A stretch of 32,784 nt of DNA from Candidatus Woesearchaeota archaeon. GTDB taxonomy: Archaea > Nanobdellota > Nanobdellia > Woesearchaeales > SKGA01. The stretch is taken from contig SKGA01000009.1 in the NCBI GenBank assembly GCA_007117735.1, forward strand, positions 1-32,784, read 5' to 3'. Positions 16,152 through 25,094 of the stretch are shown in pieces. Under the pieces are notes generated by a model. That model made no database searches and was not told where the DNA came from. It worked only from the letters and a program-made list of their open reading frames with translations. The translations under genes were made by a program, and so were the position numbers. How positions within the stretch are numbered: the first letter of the stretch is position 1; each line of letters opens with the position of its first letter.

Positions 16152-18155
16152 ATGAAGAGTTTTGATGTTTTGAGAGTAGGTATTGTTCTTTTTGCTCTAG
16201 GCGTTATTTCTCTTTCTCTTCTTTCTATTTTCGCACCAACTATTTCTTATACTGGTTTAGCATCTGGAGCGTTTACTCTTTGTCTGAATAATCCTCCTCA
16301 AATTGAGCTTACTCATTGTCAAACTTCGCTGACTCAATATAATTATTATGTTTGTCGTCTTGGTATTGTAGATCCTGATGTTCATGATTCTCATGAGTGG
16401 TTTATCGATCCTCTAACAACGAACTCTTCGTTTCTCAATATTACTTCCGAGGGTGTTTTAGTAGGCCAACCAGGTCTTCATCAAGATGGGGTTCACGTGT
16501 ATGATCTTTTTCTTCAGGATGATAGTGGTTGTGCTAATGCGCAAACAAGAAAACGTTTTGTTTTAAACGTTACTCGAGTGAATAATGCTCCTGTGTTTGT
16601 TCCTCCTCTTGGTCCTTTTGAATTGGAAGAAGGTGAGACGTTACGAGGTATTTCTCTTTCAGATAATTTCTTCGATCCTGATGGTGATCCGTTAACTTTT
16701 TCTCATTCTATTCCTTCAAGTAATTTTCTTATTTCTATTGAAAATGACGAATTAGTTATTACTGCTGCAAGTTGCGGGGAAACATCTCTTGTTGTTTCGG
16801 CAACTGATCCTGGTGGTTTATCTGCAGATAGCGATATTTTTACAATTGATGCTCCTTGTCCTCAAGCATCTTCTATTCCTTCAGCAGGAGGCGGTGGTGG
16901 AGGTCCTCCTTGTGTTCCTGATTGGCAATGTGGTCAGTGGGAGCAATGTTTGCCTAACGGTACGCAAGTTCGTTATTGTGAAGATGTGAATCGATGTAAA
17001 GATGATCTTTTCGAAATGTGGAGAGAATGTACTTATGTGAGTCACTGTTATGATGGTATTCAGAATTTTGATGAGGAGGGTATTGATTGTGGTGGTGAGA
17101 ATTGTCCTCCTTGTGCTACGTGCGATGATGGCATTAGAAACTGTCATACGATGCCTGATGGTTCTATTTTATGCGAAACAGGTGTAGATTGTGGAGGTCC
17201 TTGCGATCCTTGTGATCATTGTAATGATGGTATTCAGAATTTTGATGAGGAGGGTATTGATTGTGGTGGTGAGAATTGTCCTCCTTGTGCTACGTGTTAT
17301 GATGGTATTCAGAATTGTCATACGATGCCTGATGGTTCTATTTTGTGCGAAGAGGGTGTTGACTGCGGGGGTCCTTGTCCTGCGTGTGATCTATTACAAG
17401 TTCCTTCTCCTCTTCAACCAGATGCTGACTGGTTTATCGCCTGGGTTGCAGCGTTTCTTATAGGGTTTTCGGGCATTGTTTTTGCATTGTATAAGTATAA
17501 ACAGAAAATTCGAGCATTCTTTGTCAAATTGCGATTTTTACTTTCTAAAAAACACGCAAAGACTATTTTATTTACTGCTGTTCAACGAGATATGTTGTTA
17601 AATAATATTGATGATTTGGAATCGAGAAATTTGTTTAAGAAAAATAGGAAAATTGATTTTGAAGAGTATCAAGAGGAATTAGCTGCTATTTTAAGAAAGT
17701 TTTATGCTATTCTTGTTGGTCAGTCTTTTAATCTTAAAGAAGTCAAAACAGGTCTTAAAGAGTATAAACTACATACTTTTCCTGCACACATTCTTGAGAA
17801 ACAATATGTTCAGCTTCTTCGTTTAGAGAAATCTTCTGTTTTCTCTCGTGATGAATTGGAGTTATTTACTGAATTTTTACGATTAAATATTCTTGGTTTT
17901 AGTCCTCTTAGAAAATATGTTCGTAAGGATGGTTTAGTTAAATCTGTTTCTGGTGATACGTACGAGGTCGTTGTTAAATCCTTATATAATGCGATTATTG
18001 CATTACAGTTCAAGCAGTTCTCTCAAGCAAAGAAGTTATATCTTCAAGTTTTAGAGTCTTATGATCAACTTTCTTCTCCTGAGCAAGTAGAATTATTTGG
18101 CGCAGTGCATTTAACCTTTGATGAGATTCGTTATCATATTTCTTATCGAGAATAA
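16152..18155 (+). CDS. Large surface protein: cadherin/Ig-like, thrombospondin-like and Cys-rich repeats, TM, cytoplasmic helical domain
   Basis: NNAPVFVPPLGPFELEEGETLRGISLSDNFFDPDGD; CVPDWQCGQWEQCLPNGTQVRYCEDVNRC; two CxDGIQN..DCGG..CPPC units; WFIAWVAAFLIGFSGIVFALY then ~220 aa helical tail. Confidence 0.85.
   Translation: MKSFDVLRVGIVLFALGVISLSLLSIFAPTISYTGLASGAFTLCLNNPPQIELTHCQTSLTQYNYYVCRLGIVDPDVHDSHEWFIDPLTTNSSFLNITSEGVLVGQPGLHQDGVHVYDLFLQDDSGCANAQTRKRFVLNVTRVNNAPVFVPPLGPFELEEGETLRGISLSDNFFDPDGDPLTFSHSIPSSNFLISIENDELVITAASCGETSLVVSATDPGGLSADSDIFTIDAPCPQASSIPSAGGGGGGPPCVPDWQCGQWEQCLPNGTQVRYCEDVNRCKDDLFEMWRECTYVSHCYDGIQNFDEEGIDCGGENCPPCATCDDGIRNCHTMPDGSILCETGVDCGGPCDPCDHCNDGIQNFDEEGIDCGGENCPPCATCYDGIQNCHTMPDGSILCEEGVDCGGPCPACDLLQVPSPLQPDADWFIAWVAAFLIGFSGIVFALYKYKQKIRAFFVKLRFLLSKKHAKTILFTAVQRDMLLNNIDDLESRNLFKKNRKIDFEEYQEELAAILRKFYAILVGQSFNLKEVKTGLKEYKLHTFPAHILEKQYVQLLRLEKSSVFSRDELELFTEFLRLNILGFSPLRKYVRKDGLVKSVSGDTYEVVVKSLYNAIIALQFKQFSQAKKLYLQVLESYDQLSSPEQVELFGAVHLTFDEIRYHISYRE
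17046..17393 (+). repeat. Two tandem 174-bp (58-aa) Cys-rich coding repeats
   Basis: Unit 1 17046-17219, unit 2 17220-17393; ~70 bp near-identical stretch tgatggtattcagaattttgatgaggagggtattgattgtggtggtgagaattgtcctccttgtgctacgtg in both. Confidence 0.93.
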
Positions 18156-18267
18156 ATACTTCGTCTTTTTCTTATTTTTTTGTTGTGGTGTTGGAGATAC
18201 TTCTCTTTTTCTTAACTACATTTATATATAAGTAGGTATTTCTCTTACATTCGGAATAGGTGATACT

Positions 18268-18963
18268 ATGGATCTTTCACTTTGTTTACAATCATTACAA
18301 ACCACTGACGAAAACATCTTTAAGGATAAGACGGTGACTATCTTAGGTCTTGGAGGTGTTGGTAGTAGAGTTGCAAGTATGCTCGTTCGACACGGTATTA
18401 ATGTTCGTTTAATTGATAAAGAACGTTTTTATGAGCGAGAATTTCCTCGTCAAAGTTTATTTCGCGAGGAAGATATTTCTAAATTCAAGGCTAAACAAGC
18501 AAAGAAACTGCTTGAGCAATTAGATTCGAATGCGATTATTAAAACGTTTCATGAGGAGTTAACAAAAGATAATGCGTTTTTGTTAAAATCTGATGTGATT
18601 GTTGACACTACAAACAGTCCAAAAATTACTGCTATTTCTAACGAGTATGCGCAACAAGAACAAGTAGCTTATATTTCCAGTAATTGTGCTGGAATGACTG
18701 CGACGATGTTAACATACATTCCTGGAAAAGTTGGTGGTTGTGCAAATTGTGCTGGTGATGCACATAATGTTGGCACGATTAAGAAAAACGGTATGTTTAG
18801 CCCTCTTTCTGATTTAATGGCTGGATTAGTTGGTAGTCAAATTCTTCATTACCTTGCAGGAAAAGAAGTCAATAATCAGTTAATTTCTGTTAACTTAGAA
18901 CCGTATAATATTACTTCAACAAAAGTTGAGTCAATAAAAGGTTGTCCTGTATGCAGTCCTTAA
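18268..18963 (+). CDS. ThiF/MoeB/HesA-type E1-like adenylyltransferase
   Basis: VTILGLGGVGSRVASMLVRHGINVRLIDKERFYEREFPRQSLF; CANC...CPVC zinc-type pairs; SD-like aggtgat upstream. Confidence 0.9.
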   Translation: MDLSLCLQSLQTTDENIFKDKTVTILGLGGVGSRVASMLVRHGINVRLIDKERFYEREFPRQSLFREEDISKFKAKQAKKLLEQLDSNAIIKTFHEELTKDNAFLLKSDVIVDTTNSPKITAISNEYAQQEQVAYISSNCAGMTATMLTYIPGKVGGCANCAGDAHNVGTIKKNGMFSPLSDLMAGLVGSQILHYLAGKEVNNQLISVNLEPYNITSTKVESIKGCPVCSP

Positions 18964-19982
18964 ATCTTGAGAAGGCGAGAGAGAAACTTCTTTCTTGTTC
19001 TCGTCCTTTATTTTTGTTTGATGATGATGCGGATGGCTTAGCTGCTTTTTTGTTGTTGTATCGTTTTGTTCGTTCAGGTAAAGGCATGCCGTTAAAAGGA
19101 AAGGCTCTTGACGAGTTTTTTGTTCAGAAGGTTAATACGTATCAACCTGATTTAATTGTTATTCTTGATAAACCAGTTGTTGATGAGTCTTTTTTCAAAG
19201 GAGTTCATGCTCCTATTCTCTGGTTAGATCATCATAAACCTCAACATCCTCCTTCTTCAGTATTGTATATTAATCCTCGAAAAGAAGATCCTGAACAAAA
19301 TCTTCCTACGAGTTTTCTTGCATATTTAATTGTGTTACAAGATGAGTGGGTTGCAACTACTGGCGTAGTTAGCGATTGGGAGGTGGTGCCTGACCAATTA
19401 AAAGATGCGTTAGAAGAATCGTATCCTGATTTTCTTCCTCGATCAATTTCTTCACCGCAAACAGCTCTATATGATTCTCCTGCTGGACAAATGGCAAGAA
19501 TTTTCTCGTTTGCACTTAAAGGTCGAATGTCTACTGTTCTTACTCATATGAAGATTCTTACTCGTATTAAGAATCCTCAAGAATTATTCAAACAAGAACA
19601 TGCGCAAGCACGACTTCTTATGAAGACGGTGTTGAAATGTCAAGAGGAGTATGATGCGCTTAAAAATCAGATTGCTCCTGTCAAAGATGATCCTTTATTA
19701 TCTTTTTCATATGATGCTTCTTCAACATCTTACACGACTGATTTATCCAATGAATTATTATTTTTGTATCCTGAGAAGTTTATTGTTATTGCTCGTTTAA
19801 GTGGTCCGTCATACAAATGTTCTTTACGTTCTACTAAGCATCGTGTTGATGAAATTCTTGACCAAGCCTTAGTGCAAGTCAACGGTACTGGTGGAGGTCA
19901 TGAGCACGCGTGTGGTGCGGTAATCCGAGAAGAGGACTTTTCTACGTTCCTTGATATTCTTCGAGCAAAAATCCAAGAGTAA
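18951..19982 (+). CDS. DHH-family (RecJ-like) phosphoesterase
   Basis: FDDDADGLAAFLLLYRF, ILWLDHHKP, C-terminal DHHA1-like VNGTGGGHEHACGAVI. Confidence 0.88.
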   Translation: MQSLNLEKAREKLLSCSRPLFLFDDDADGLAAFLLLYRFVRSGKGMPLKGKALDEFFVQKVNTYQPDLIVILDKPVVDESFFKGVHAPILWLDHHKPQHPPSSVLYINPRKEDPEQNLPTSFLAYLIVLQDEWVATTGVVSDWEVVPDQLKDALEESYPDFLPRSISSPQTALYDSPAGQMARIFSFALKGRMSTVLTHMKILTRIKNPQELFKQEHAQARLLMKTVLKCQEEYDALKNQIAPVKDDPLLSFSYDASSTSYTTDLSNELLFLYPEKFIVIARLSGPSYKCSLRSTKHRVDEILDQALVQVNGTGGGHEHACGAVIREEDFSTFLDILRAKIQE

Positions 19983-20039
19983 ATCTTTCTAAAGCGTAAA
20001 CCTTTTTAAATAGTCTGCATTTTCAATGTTGCACAGAGT

Positions 20040-20111
20040 GCCTCCGTGGCTTAGTGGTATAGCGCGACATTGGTAATGTCGAGGTCCCGAGTTCAAATCT
20101 CGGCGGAGGCT
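20040..20111 (+). tRNA. tRNA-Thr(GGT)
   Basis: GCCTCCGTGGCTTAGTGGTATAGCGCGACATTGGTAATGTCGAGGTCCCGAGTTCAAATCTCGGCGGAGGCT; anticodon loop TTGGTAA; U73. Confidence 0.95.
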
Positions 20112-20123
20112 TGCTCTTTTTTT

Positions 20124-20196
20124 GCCTTCGTGGCTTAGTGGCTATAGCGGTCGCCTAGTAAGCGACAGGTCCCGAGTTCAAATCTCGGCGAAGGCT
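20124..20196 (+). tRNA. tRNA-Thr with AGT anticodon
   Basis: GCCTTCGTGGCTTAGTGGCTATAGCGGTCGCCTAGTAAGCGACAGGTCCCGAGTTCAAATCTCGGCGAAGGCT; stem GTCGC/GCGAC encloses the 7-nt loop CTAGTAA. Confidence 0.88.
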
Positions 20197-20272
20197 CTTT
20201 TTTTCTCAATACTTATTCTTTTTTACGTTTTCAAAAACTTTATAAATTTAGAATTTATTAAAAATAGTAAAT

Positions 20273-20725
20273 ATGTCGACATCTTTAAAAGAATTCGAAA
20301 ATTGTGTCTTTGAAAGTTTTAAACGTCAAGGGTTAACTGATGTGCAAGCAAAAATCTTTGCCTATTTACACACCGTTTCAGAACCGGTGACCTTTGCAAC
20401 TATTGCAAAACAAACAAAGTATTCTTTACCAAGTGTAAGTTTAGCAATAAAATTTCTCCATCTTCAACAAATGATTACGCTTGAAAGAGAACCAGGAAGT
20501 AAAAAGTTTCTTGTCTCTCTTGAACAAAATATGCAAGATGTTTTTATTTCTAAGTTTCGTTCCTTTCTTGATCATGACATCGCTCTTTTTGAAAAACACT
20601 ATCCTGTCTGGTTAGAAAAAAACACTCTTTCTAAAGACGAAGAGGTAATTTTAAAACGTCACGCGAAACAGACTAAACAACTTAAATCTTTATTTAAAAA
20701 AATGTTGCGGGTGCTTGAAGAATGA
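20273..20725 (+). CDS. Winged-helix transcriptional regulator (MarR/TrmB-like)
   Basis: GLTDVQAKIFAYLHTVSEPVTFATIAKQTKYSLPSVSLAIKFLHLQQMITLEREPGSKKFLVSLE; overlaps the ABC ATPase gene by 4 nt. Confidence 0.75.
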   Translation: MSTSLKEFENCVFESFKRQGLTDVQAKIFAYLHTVSEPVTFATIAKQTKYSLPSVSLAIKFLHLQQMITLEREPGSKKFLVSLEQNMQDVFISKFRSFLDHDIALFEKHYPVWLEKNTLSKDEEVILKRHAKQTKQLKSLFKKMLRVLEE

Positions 20726-21402
20726 AAACAGATTATGTTATTGAATTAGAAAACGTCTGGAAGACCTATACGATGGGTGAAAATAAAGTTCATGCACTGC
20801 AAGGTTTAAACCTGAAAGTGAAGCGTGGTGAATTTTTAGCAGTTGTTGGTCCTTCAGGAAGTGGAAAAAGTACTGCGATGAATATGATTGGTGTTCTAGA
20901 CAGGCCAACAAAAGGGACAATTAAACTTGATGGAAAAGATATTACGCAGTATAGTGAATCAGAACTTGCACAAATTAGAGGAAAAAAGATTGGTTTTATT
21001 TTTCAAAAATTCAATCTTATTAACACGATGTCTGCAAAAGAAAATGTTATGCTTCCTCTCGTTTTCCAAGATGTTCCTCCTGCAGTTCGTGAGAAGAAAG
21101 CAAAAGAACTTTTAACGCTCGTAGACTTACAAGAACGAATGGATCATAAACCTTCAGAATTATCCGGCGGTCAACAACAACGAGTTGCTATTGCTCGAGC
21201 ACTAGCAGTTGATCCTGAAGTTATATTAGCTGATGAGCCGACCGGTAACTTAGATAGTAAGACTGGCGGAACAGTAATGGATTTTTTAAAAAAATTACAT
21301 GAAGAACAATCAAAAACAATTATTATGGTAACTCATGATAACGAACTCACTTCGTTTGCACAACGAGTTGAGACATTACAAGATGGTAAGGTGAAACAAT
21401 GA
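20722..21402 (+). CDS. ABC transporter ATP-binding protein (MacB/LolD type)
   Basis: [64 protein letters not shown]. Confidence 0.96.
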   Translation: MKTDYVIELENVWKTYTMGENKVHALQGLNLKVKRGEFLAVVGPSGSGKSTAMNMIGVLDRPTKGTIKLDGKDITQYSESELAQIRGKKIGFIFQKFNLINTMSAKENVMLPLVFQDVPPAVREKKAKELLTLVDLQERMDHKPSELSGGQQQRVAIARALAVDPEVILADEPTGNLDSKTGGTVMDFLKKLHEEQSKTIIMVTHDNELTSFAQRVETLQDGKVKQ

Positions 21403-22568
21403 AAAAAATTTGGATACTAGTAGTGATGGCACTTTTTTTCGTGCCTTTTTTAGTAAGCGCAGCAAACTTAGAAGCGACTCTTCTTCGTTCTGAACCTCTT
21501 CCTGCTCAGCCAGGACAATACGTGACGGTTCATGTAGAATTATCTAATAGAGGTAATGAGCCTGCAAGAAATGCGGTCTTAGAAATTCAAGATCAATTTC
21601 CTTTCTCTGTTGTTAATCAAAACCAGGCAGTCCGTTCAGTAGGTCCTCTACCTTCTCAACAGTCATACGTTGCTTCGTTTCGATTAAGAGTTTCTAGCGA
21701 TGCAGTTACTGGCACGAATTTCTTACGTGTTCGATATACTGATGATGAGCGAAGAAATGTTTGGGTTGAACGAGATATTCCTATCACTGTTCGTCCTACT
21801 CGAGCATCCTTAGCACTGTCTCATGTACAAACATCACCAGATGCTGTTCTTCCAGGAGAAGATGTTCAAGTCTCTCTTCGTTTACACAACACTGCAGATG
21901 TCACCTTACGAAATATCGCAACTGAATTACAGTTAAGTAGTGCATCTTCTTCTCAGCCGTTTATCCCACAAGGTTCTTCTGCTAAACAATCTCTTGTTCG
22001 TTTACATCCAAACGAAGTGAAAGAAGTAGATTTTAATCTAAAAACATTCCCTCAAGCACAGCCGGGTTTTTATCTTCTCCCTGTTCATCTTAGTTTCTTT
22101 GATGAAGAAGGTGTTGAGCAAACACAATCTGAGTATATTGGTATTGTTGTTGATGCAGCTCCTGAATTAGCAGTCTTTGTCGATGACTCTTCCATTCGAG
22201 ATTCTTCAGGTACTATGACATTAAAATTTGTAAATAAAGGAATTCATGAATTAAGATTTTTAGAAGTTTCTGTTCTTGAAAATGAAGCCCATACTATTCG
22301 TTCTCAATCCCGAATTTATCTTGGCGATTTAATGAGTGATGATTTCCGTACACAAACGTTTTCATTAGATATTCATGATGCAAATGAGTCTTTACAGTTA
22401 CAAGTCTCTTATCGTGATGAAAATAACAATCGGTTTGAACAAACACTAATACAACCAATTGTCTTTGATCGTTCTCCACAAGAAGCAAGATCTCCTGTAG
22501 GTATTATTGTTGTACTTATTATTCTTGCAGGTATTGCAATCTGGTGGTGGAGAAAAAAGAAGAAATAA
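21399..22568 (+). CDS. Secreted CARDB/COG1361-like protein with C-terminal TM
   Basis: Signal peptide; YVTVHVELSNRGNEPARNAVLEIQDQFPF; VGIIVVLIILAGIAIWWWRKKKK. Confidence 0.85.
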   Translation: MKKIWILVVMALFFVPFLVSAANLEATLLRSEPLPAQPGQYVTVHVELSNRGNEPARNAVLEIQDQFPFSVVNQNQAVRSVGPLPSQQSYVASFRLRVSSDAVTGTNFLRVRYTDDERRNVWVERDIPITVRPTRASLALSHVQTSPDAVLPGEDVQVSLRLHNTADVTLRNIATELQLSSASSSQPFIPQGSSAKQSLVRLHPNEVKEVDFNLKTFPQAQPGFYLLPVHLSFFDEEGVEQTQSEYIGIVVDAAPELAVFVDDSSIRDSSGTMTLKFVNKGIHELRFLEVSVLENEAHTIRSQSRIYLGDLMSDDFRTQTFSLDIHDANESLQLQVSYRDENNNRFEQTLIQPIVFDRSPQEARSPVGIIVVLIILAGIAIWWWRKKKK

Positions 22569-22580
22569 TTTGGGAATACA

Positions 22581-23798
22581 GTGACTCCTCTTGAACTCCT
22601 TAAACTTGCCTGGAAGAACTTAACTCATCGAAGAGTTCGTAGTTGGTTAACTCTCCTTGGTATCTTTGCAGGTATTGCTGCTGTTGTCGCTCTTATTAGT
22701 CTTGGTCAAGGTTTACAAGACGGCGTGGCTCAGCAGTTTAATTCCTTAGGTACTGACAAGTTTAATATCCAGGGTGCAGGAGGAGGATTTGGACCTCCTG
22801 GTACTGGTTCAACTGTTATTCTTTCTTCTCAAGATTTACGTGTAGTGGAACAAGTTTCCGGTGTTAAACTTGCAGTAGGAAGATATTTTGAACCTGCACT
22901 TCTTTCATTTCGTGAAACACAACGTCCTGTTTTTATTAACAGTTTATCAAACGAGCCTCCAAAGGCAGAACTTGCCTTAAGCATTTATAATTATGATGTT
23001 CTCGAAGGAAGATTATTATCTGCTTCTGACAGACAAAGTATTTTTCTTGGTTATGATATGGCGCAACTAGATGATGGTGATGTCATTCGTGTTGGTCAAA
23101 AAGTAACTATTGAAGGTGAACGCTTTAACGTCGTAGGAACTGCTCAGCGTTCAGGCAATCCTATTTTTGATTCTGCAGTGTTAATGACTGACGCTGATAT
23201 GATTCGTTTATTTTCAATCGGTGATCGTTTTGATTTTATTGGCGTCCAAATTGTCGAAGGTGCAAATCTTAATGATGTTGTTGAGCAAACACGATCATCA
23301 TTAAGAAGGAGTAGGGGCCAACGAGTCGGTCAGGAGGATTTTATTATTTCTACTCCTGAGCAATTTCTTAATTCATTAAATAATCTTATTACTACTATCC
23401 AAGTTTTACTTGTTGGCATTGCTGCTATTAGTTTATTAGTTGGCGGTATTGGTATTGCTAATACAATGTTTACTGCTGTTCTTGAGCGAAGACGTGAGAT
23501 TGGTATCATGAAGGCGATTGGAGCGACAAATAAAAAAATTCTTTCTATTTTTCTTATTGAATCTGGTTTACTGGGTCTTGTCGGTGGTATTATTGGTGTG
23601 TTACTAGGTGTTGTTCTTGCAAAAATTGTTGAGTTCTTCGCGTTCTCTTATTTTGGTTCTTCAATTTTGCAAGTTTCTATTTCTTCAGTCCTCATTATTT
23701 CCATGCTCTTATTCTCTTTTCTTCTCGGAGCTCTTTCAGGTTCTCTTCCTGCGCGTAGAGCAGCTCGATTACAACCCGTGGAGGCGTTGCGAAAATGA
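22581..23798 (+). CDS. MacB-like ABC permease (FtsX family), GTG start
   Basis: RVRSWLTLLGIFAGIAAVVALISLGQGLQDGV; GGIGIANTMFTAVLERRREIGIMKAIGATNKKILSIFLIESGLLGLVGGIIG. Confidence 0.94.
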   Translation: MTPLELLKLAWKNLTHRRVRSWLTLLGIFAGIAAVVALISLGQGLQDGVAQQFNSLGTDKFNIQGAGGGFGPPGTGSTVILSSQDLRVVEQVSGVKLAVGRYFEPALLSFRETQRPVFINSLSNEPPKAELALSIYNYDVLEGRLLSASDRQSIFLGYDMAQLDDGDVIRVGQKVTIEGERFNVVGTAQRSGNPIFDSAVLMTDADMIRLFSIGDRFDFIGVQIVEGANLNDVVEQTRSSLRRSRGQRVGQEDFIISTPEQFLNSLNNLITTIQVLLVGIAAISLLVGGIGIANTMFTAVLERRREIGIMKAIGATNKKILSIFLIESGLLGLVGGIIGVLLGVVLAKIVEFFAFSYFGSSILQVSISSVLIISMLLFSFLLGALSGSLPARRAARLQPVEALRK

Positions 23799-25021
23799 GG
23801 CGAGAGTTTATTCAGCTAGCGTGGCAGTCGCTTCGTCGTCAGCAACTTCGTAGTTGGCTTACTCTTCTTGGTATTGTTATCGGTATTGCTGCTGTTGTCG
23901 CTCTTATTAGTCTTGGTCAAGGTTTAGAACAAGCTGTTCTTGGTGAAGTTGAAGCGTTAGGTGGTGATACTCTTATTGTTCAAGCGAGTTCTCAATTAGG
24001 TTCTGCTGGTGCTGGTTCTTCAAGGACTCCTTTAACCGAGCGGGATGTTGAATTTTTAGAACGGCAATCATCTGTCCAAAGCGTTTCTTATTTTACTTTT
24101 AGTAGTGCTCGTGTGGAATATCGTGATACGGTTCGTTTCCTTACAGTGATTTCTGTTCCTTCTCGAAATCAAGATTCCTTTAACTCTTTTTTTGAGTATT
24201 GGCCAAGTGGTGTTCAACTAGGTAGAGAATTATCTTCCTCTGATCGAGTAGGTATTGCTCTTGGCAGTCAACATCTTACCAGAAATTTATGGAATGGAAG
24301 AAATATTGGTTTAAACGATAAATTAACAATTAATAATAATGTTGTTCGTGTTGTTGGGTTTTACGAGCCAACTGGTAACCCTCAAGATGATCGTTCTCTT
24401 CTTGTCACAGAAAATGCGTTTCGTCAATTTGTTGAAGATACGGATAGAGTAGATACTATTATTGTTCGAGTGACTGATGAATCAAGAATTGATGAAATTA
24501 GTCGTCAATTAGAACGAGGTCTTGCTAGGGAGCGAGGTGTTGATGTTAATCGTGCTGATTTCTCTATTCAGACTCCTTTAGAACTCGTCGCGTCTTTCCA
24601 GTCTATTATTAATATTGTTCAAGCAGTACTTATCGGCATTGCAGGTATTAGTTTATTTGTCGGTGGTGTGGGGATCACCAACACGATGTATACTTCTGTT
24701 CTTGAGCGAAGAAAAGAAATTGGTATTATGAAAGCAATAGGTGCAAAAAATAGCGATATTTTTTCCTTATTTTTTATTGAATCTGGTTTGTTAGGTCTTG
24801 TCGGAGGGATTATTGGTATTGCCTTAGGTGTTGGTTTCGCACTCCTTGTACAAACTATTTCTACTGCAGCCTTAGGCACGTCTTTTCTTGAAGCGTATTT
24901 AACGTGGCAATTATTAGTTGGTGCGATGCTTTTTTCATTCCTTATTGGTGCTTTGGCAGGTACGTTACCTGCGTTACAAGCTGCTAAAGAACAAGCCGCC
25001 GATACACTTCATGATGAGTAA
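23795..25021 (+). CDS. MacB-like ABC permease (FtsX family), paralog
   Basis: QLRSWLTLLGIVIGIAAVVALISLGQGLEQAV; GGVGITNTMYTSVLERRKEIGIMKAIGAKNSDIFSLFFIESGLLGLVGGIIG. Confidence 0.94.
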   Translation: MRREFIQLAWQSLRRQQLRSWLTLLGIVIGIAAVVALISLGQGLEQAVLGEVEALGGDTLIVQASSQLGSAGAGSSRTPLTERDVEFLERQSSVQSVSYFTFSSARVEYRDTVRFLTVISVPSRNQDSFNSFFEYWPSGVQLGRELSSSDRVGIALGSQHLTRNLWNGRNIGLNDKLTINNNVVRVVGFYEPTGNPQDDRSLLVTENAFRQFVEDTDRVDTIIVRVTDESRIDEISRQLERGLARERGVDVNRADFSIQTPLELVASFQSIINIVQAVLIGIAGISLFVGGVGITNTMYTSVLERRKEIGIMKAIGAKNSDIFSLFFIESGLLGLVGGIIGIALGVGFALLVQTISTAALGTSFLEAYLTWQLLVGAMLFSFLIGALAGTLPALQAAKEQAADTLHDE

Positions 25022-25094
25022 ATAACGTTATTTCCTCCTTTAAAATAATAATATTTATAAATATACTCTCTTCAGTGTTTAGTGAGGGTGTTGT

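Noticed and set aside
20122-20313. 63-aa ORF MPSWLSGYSGRLVSDRSRVQIS...
   Set aside because: It starts on the tRNA-Thr gene at 20124-20196; this is translation of a tRNA, a familiar false ORF.
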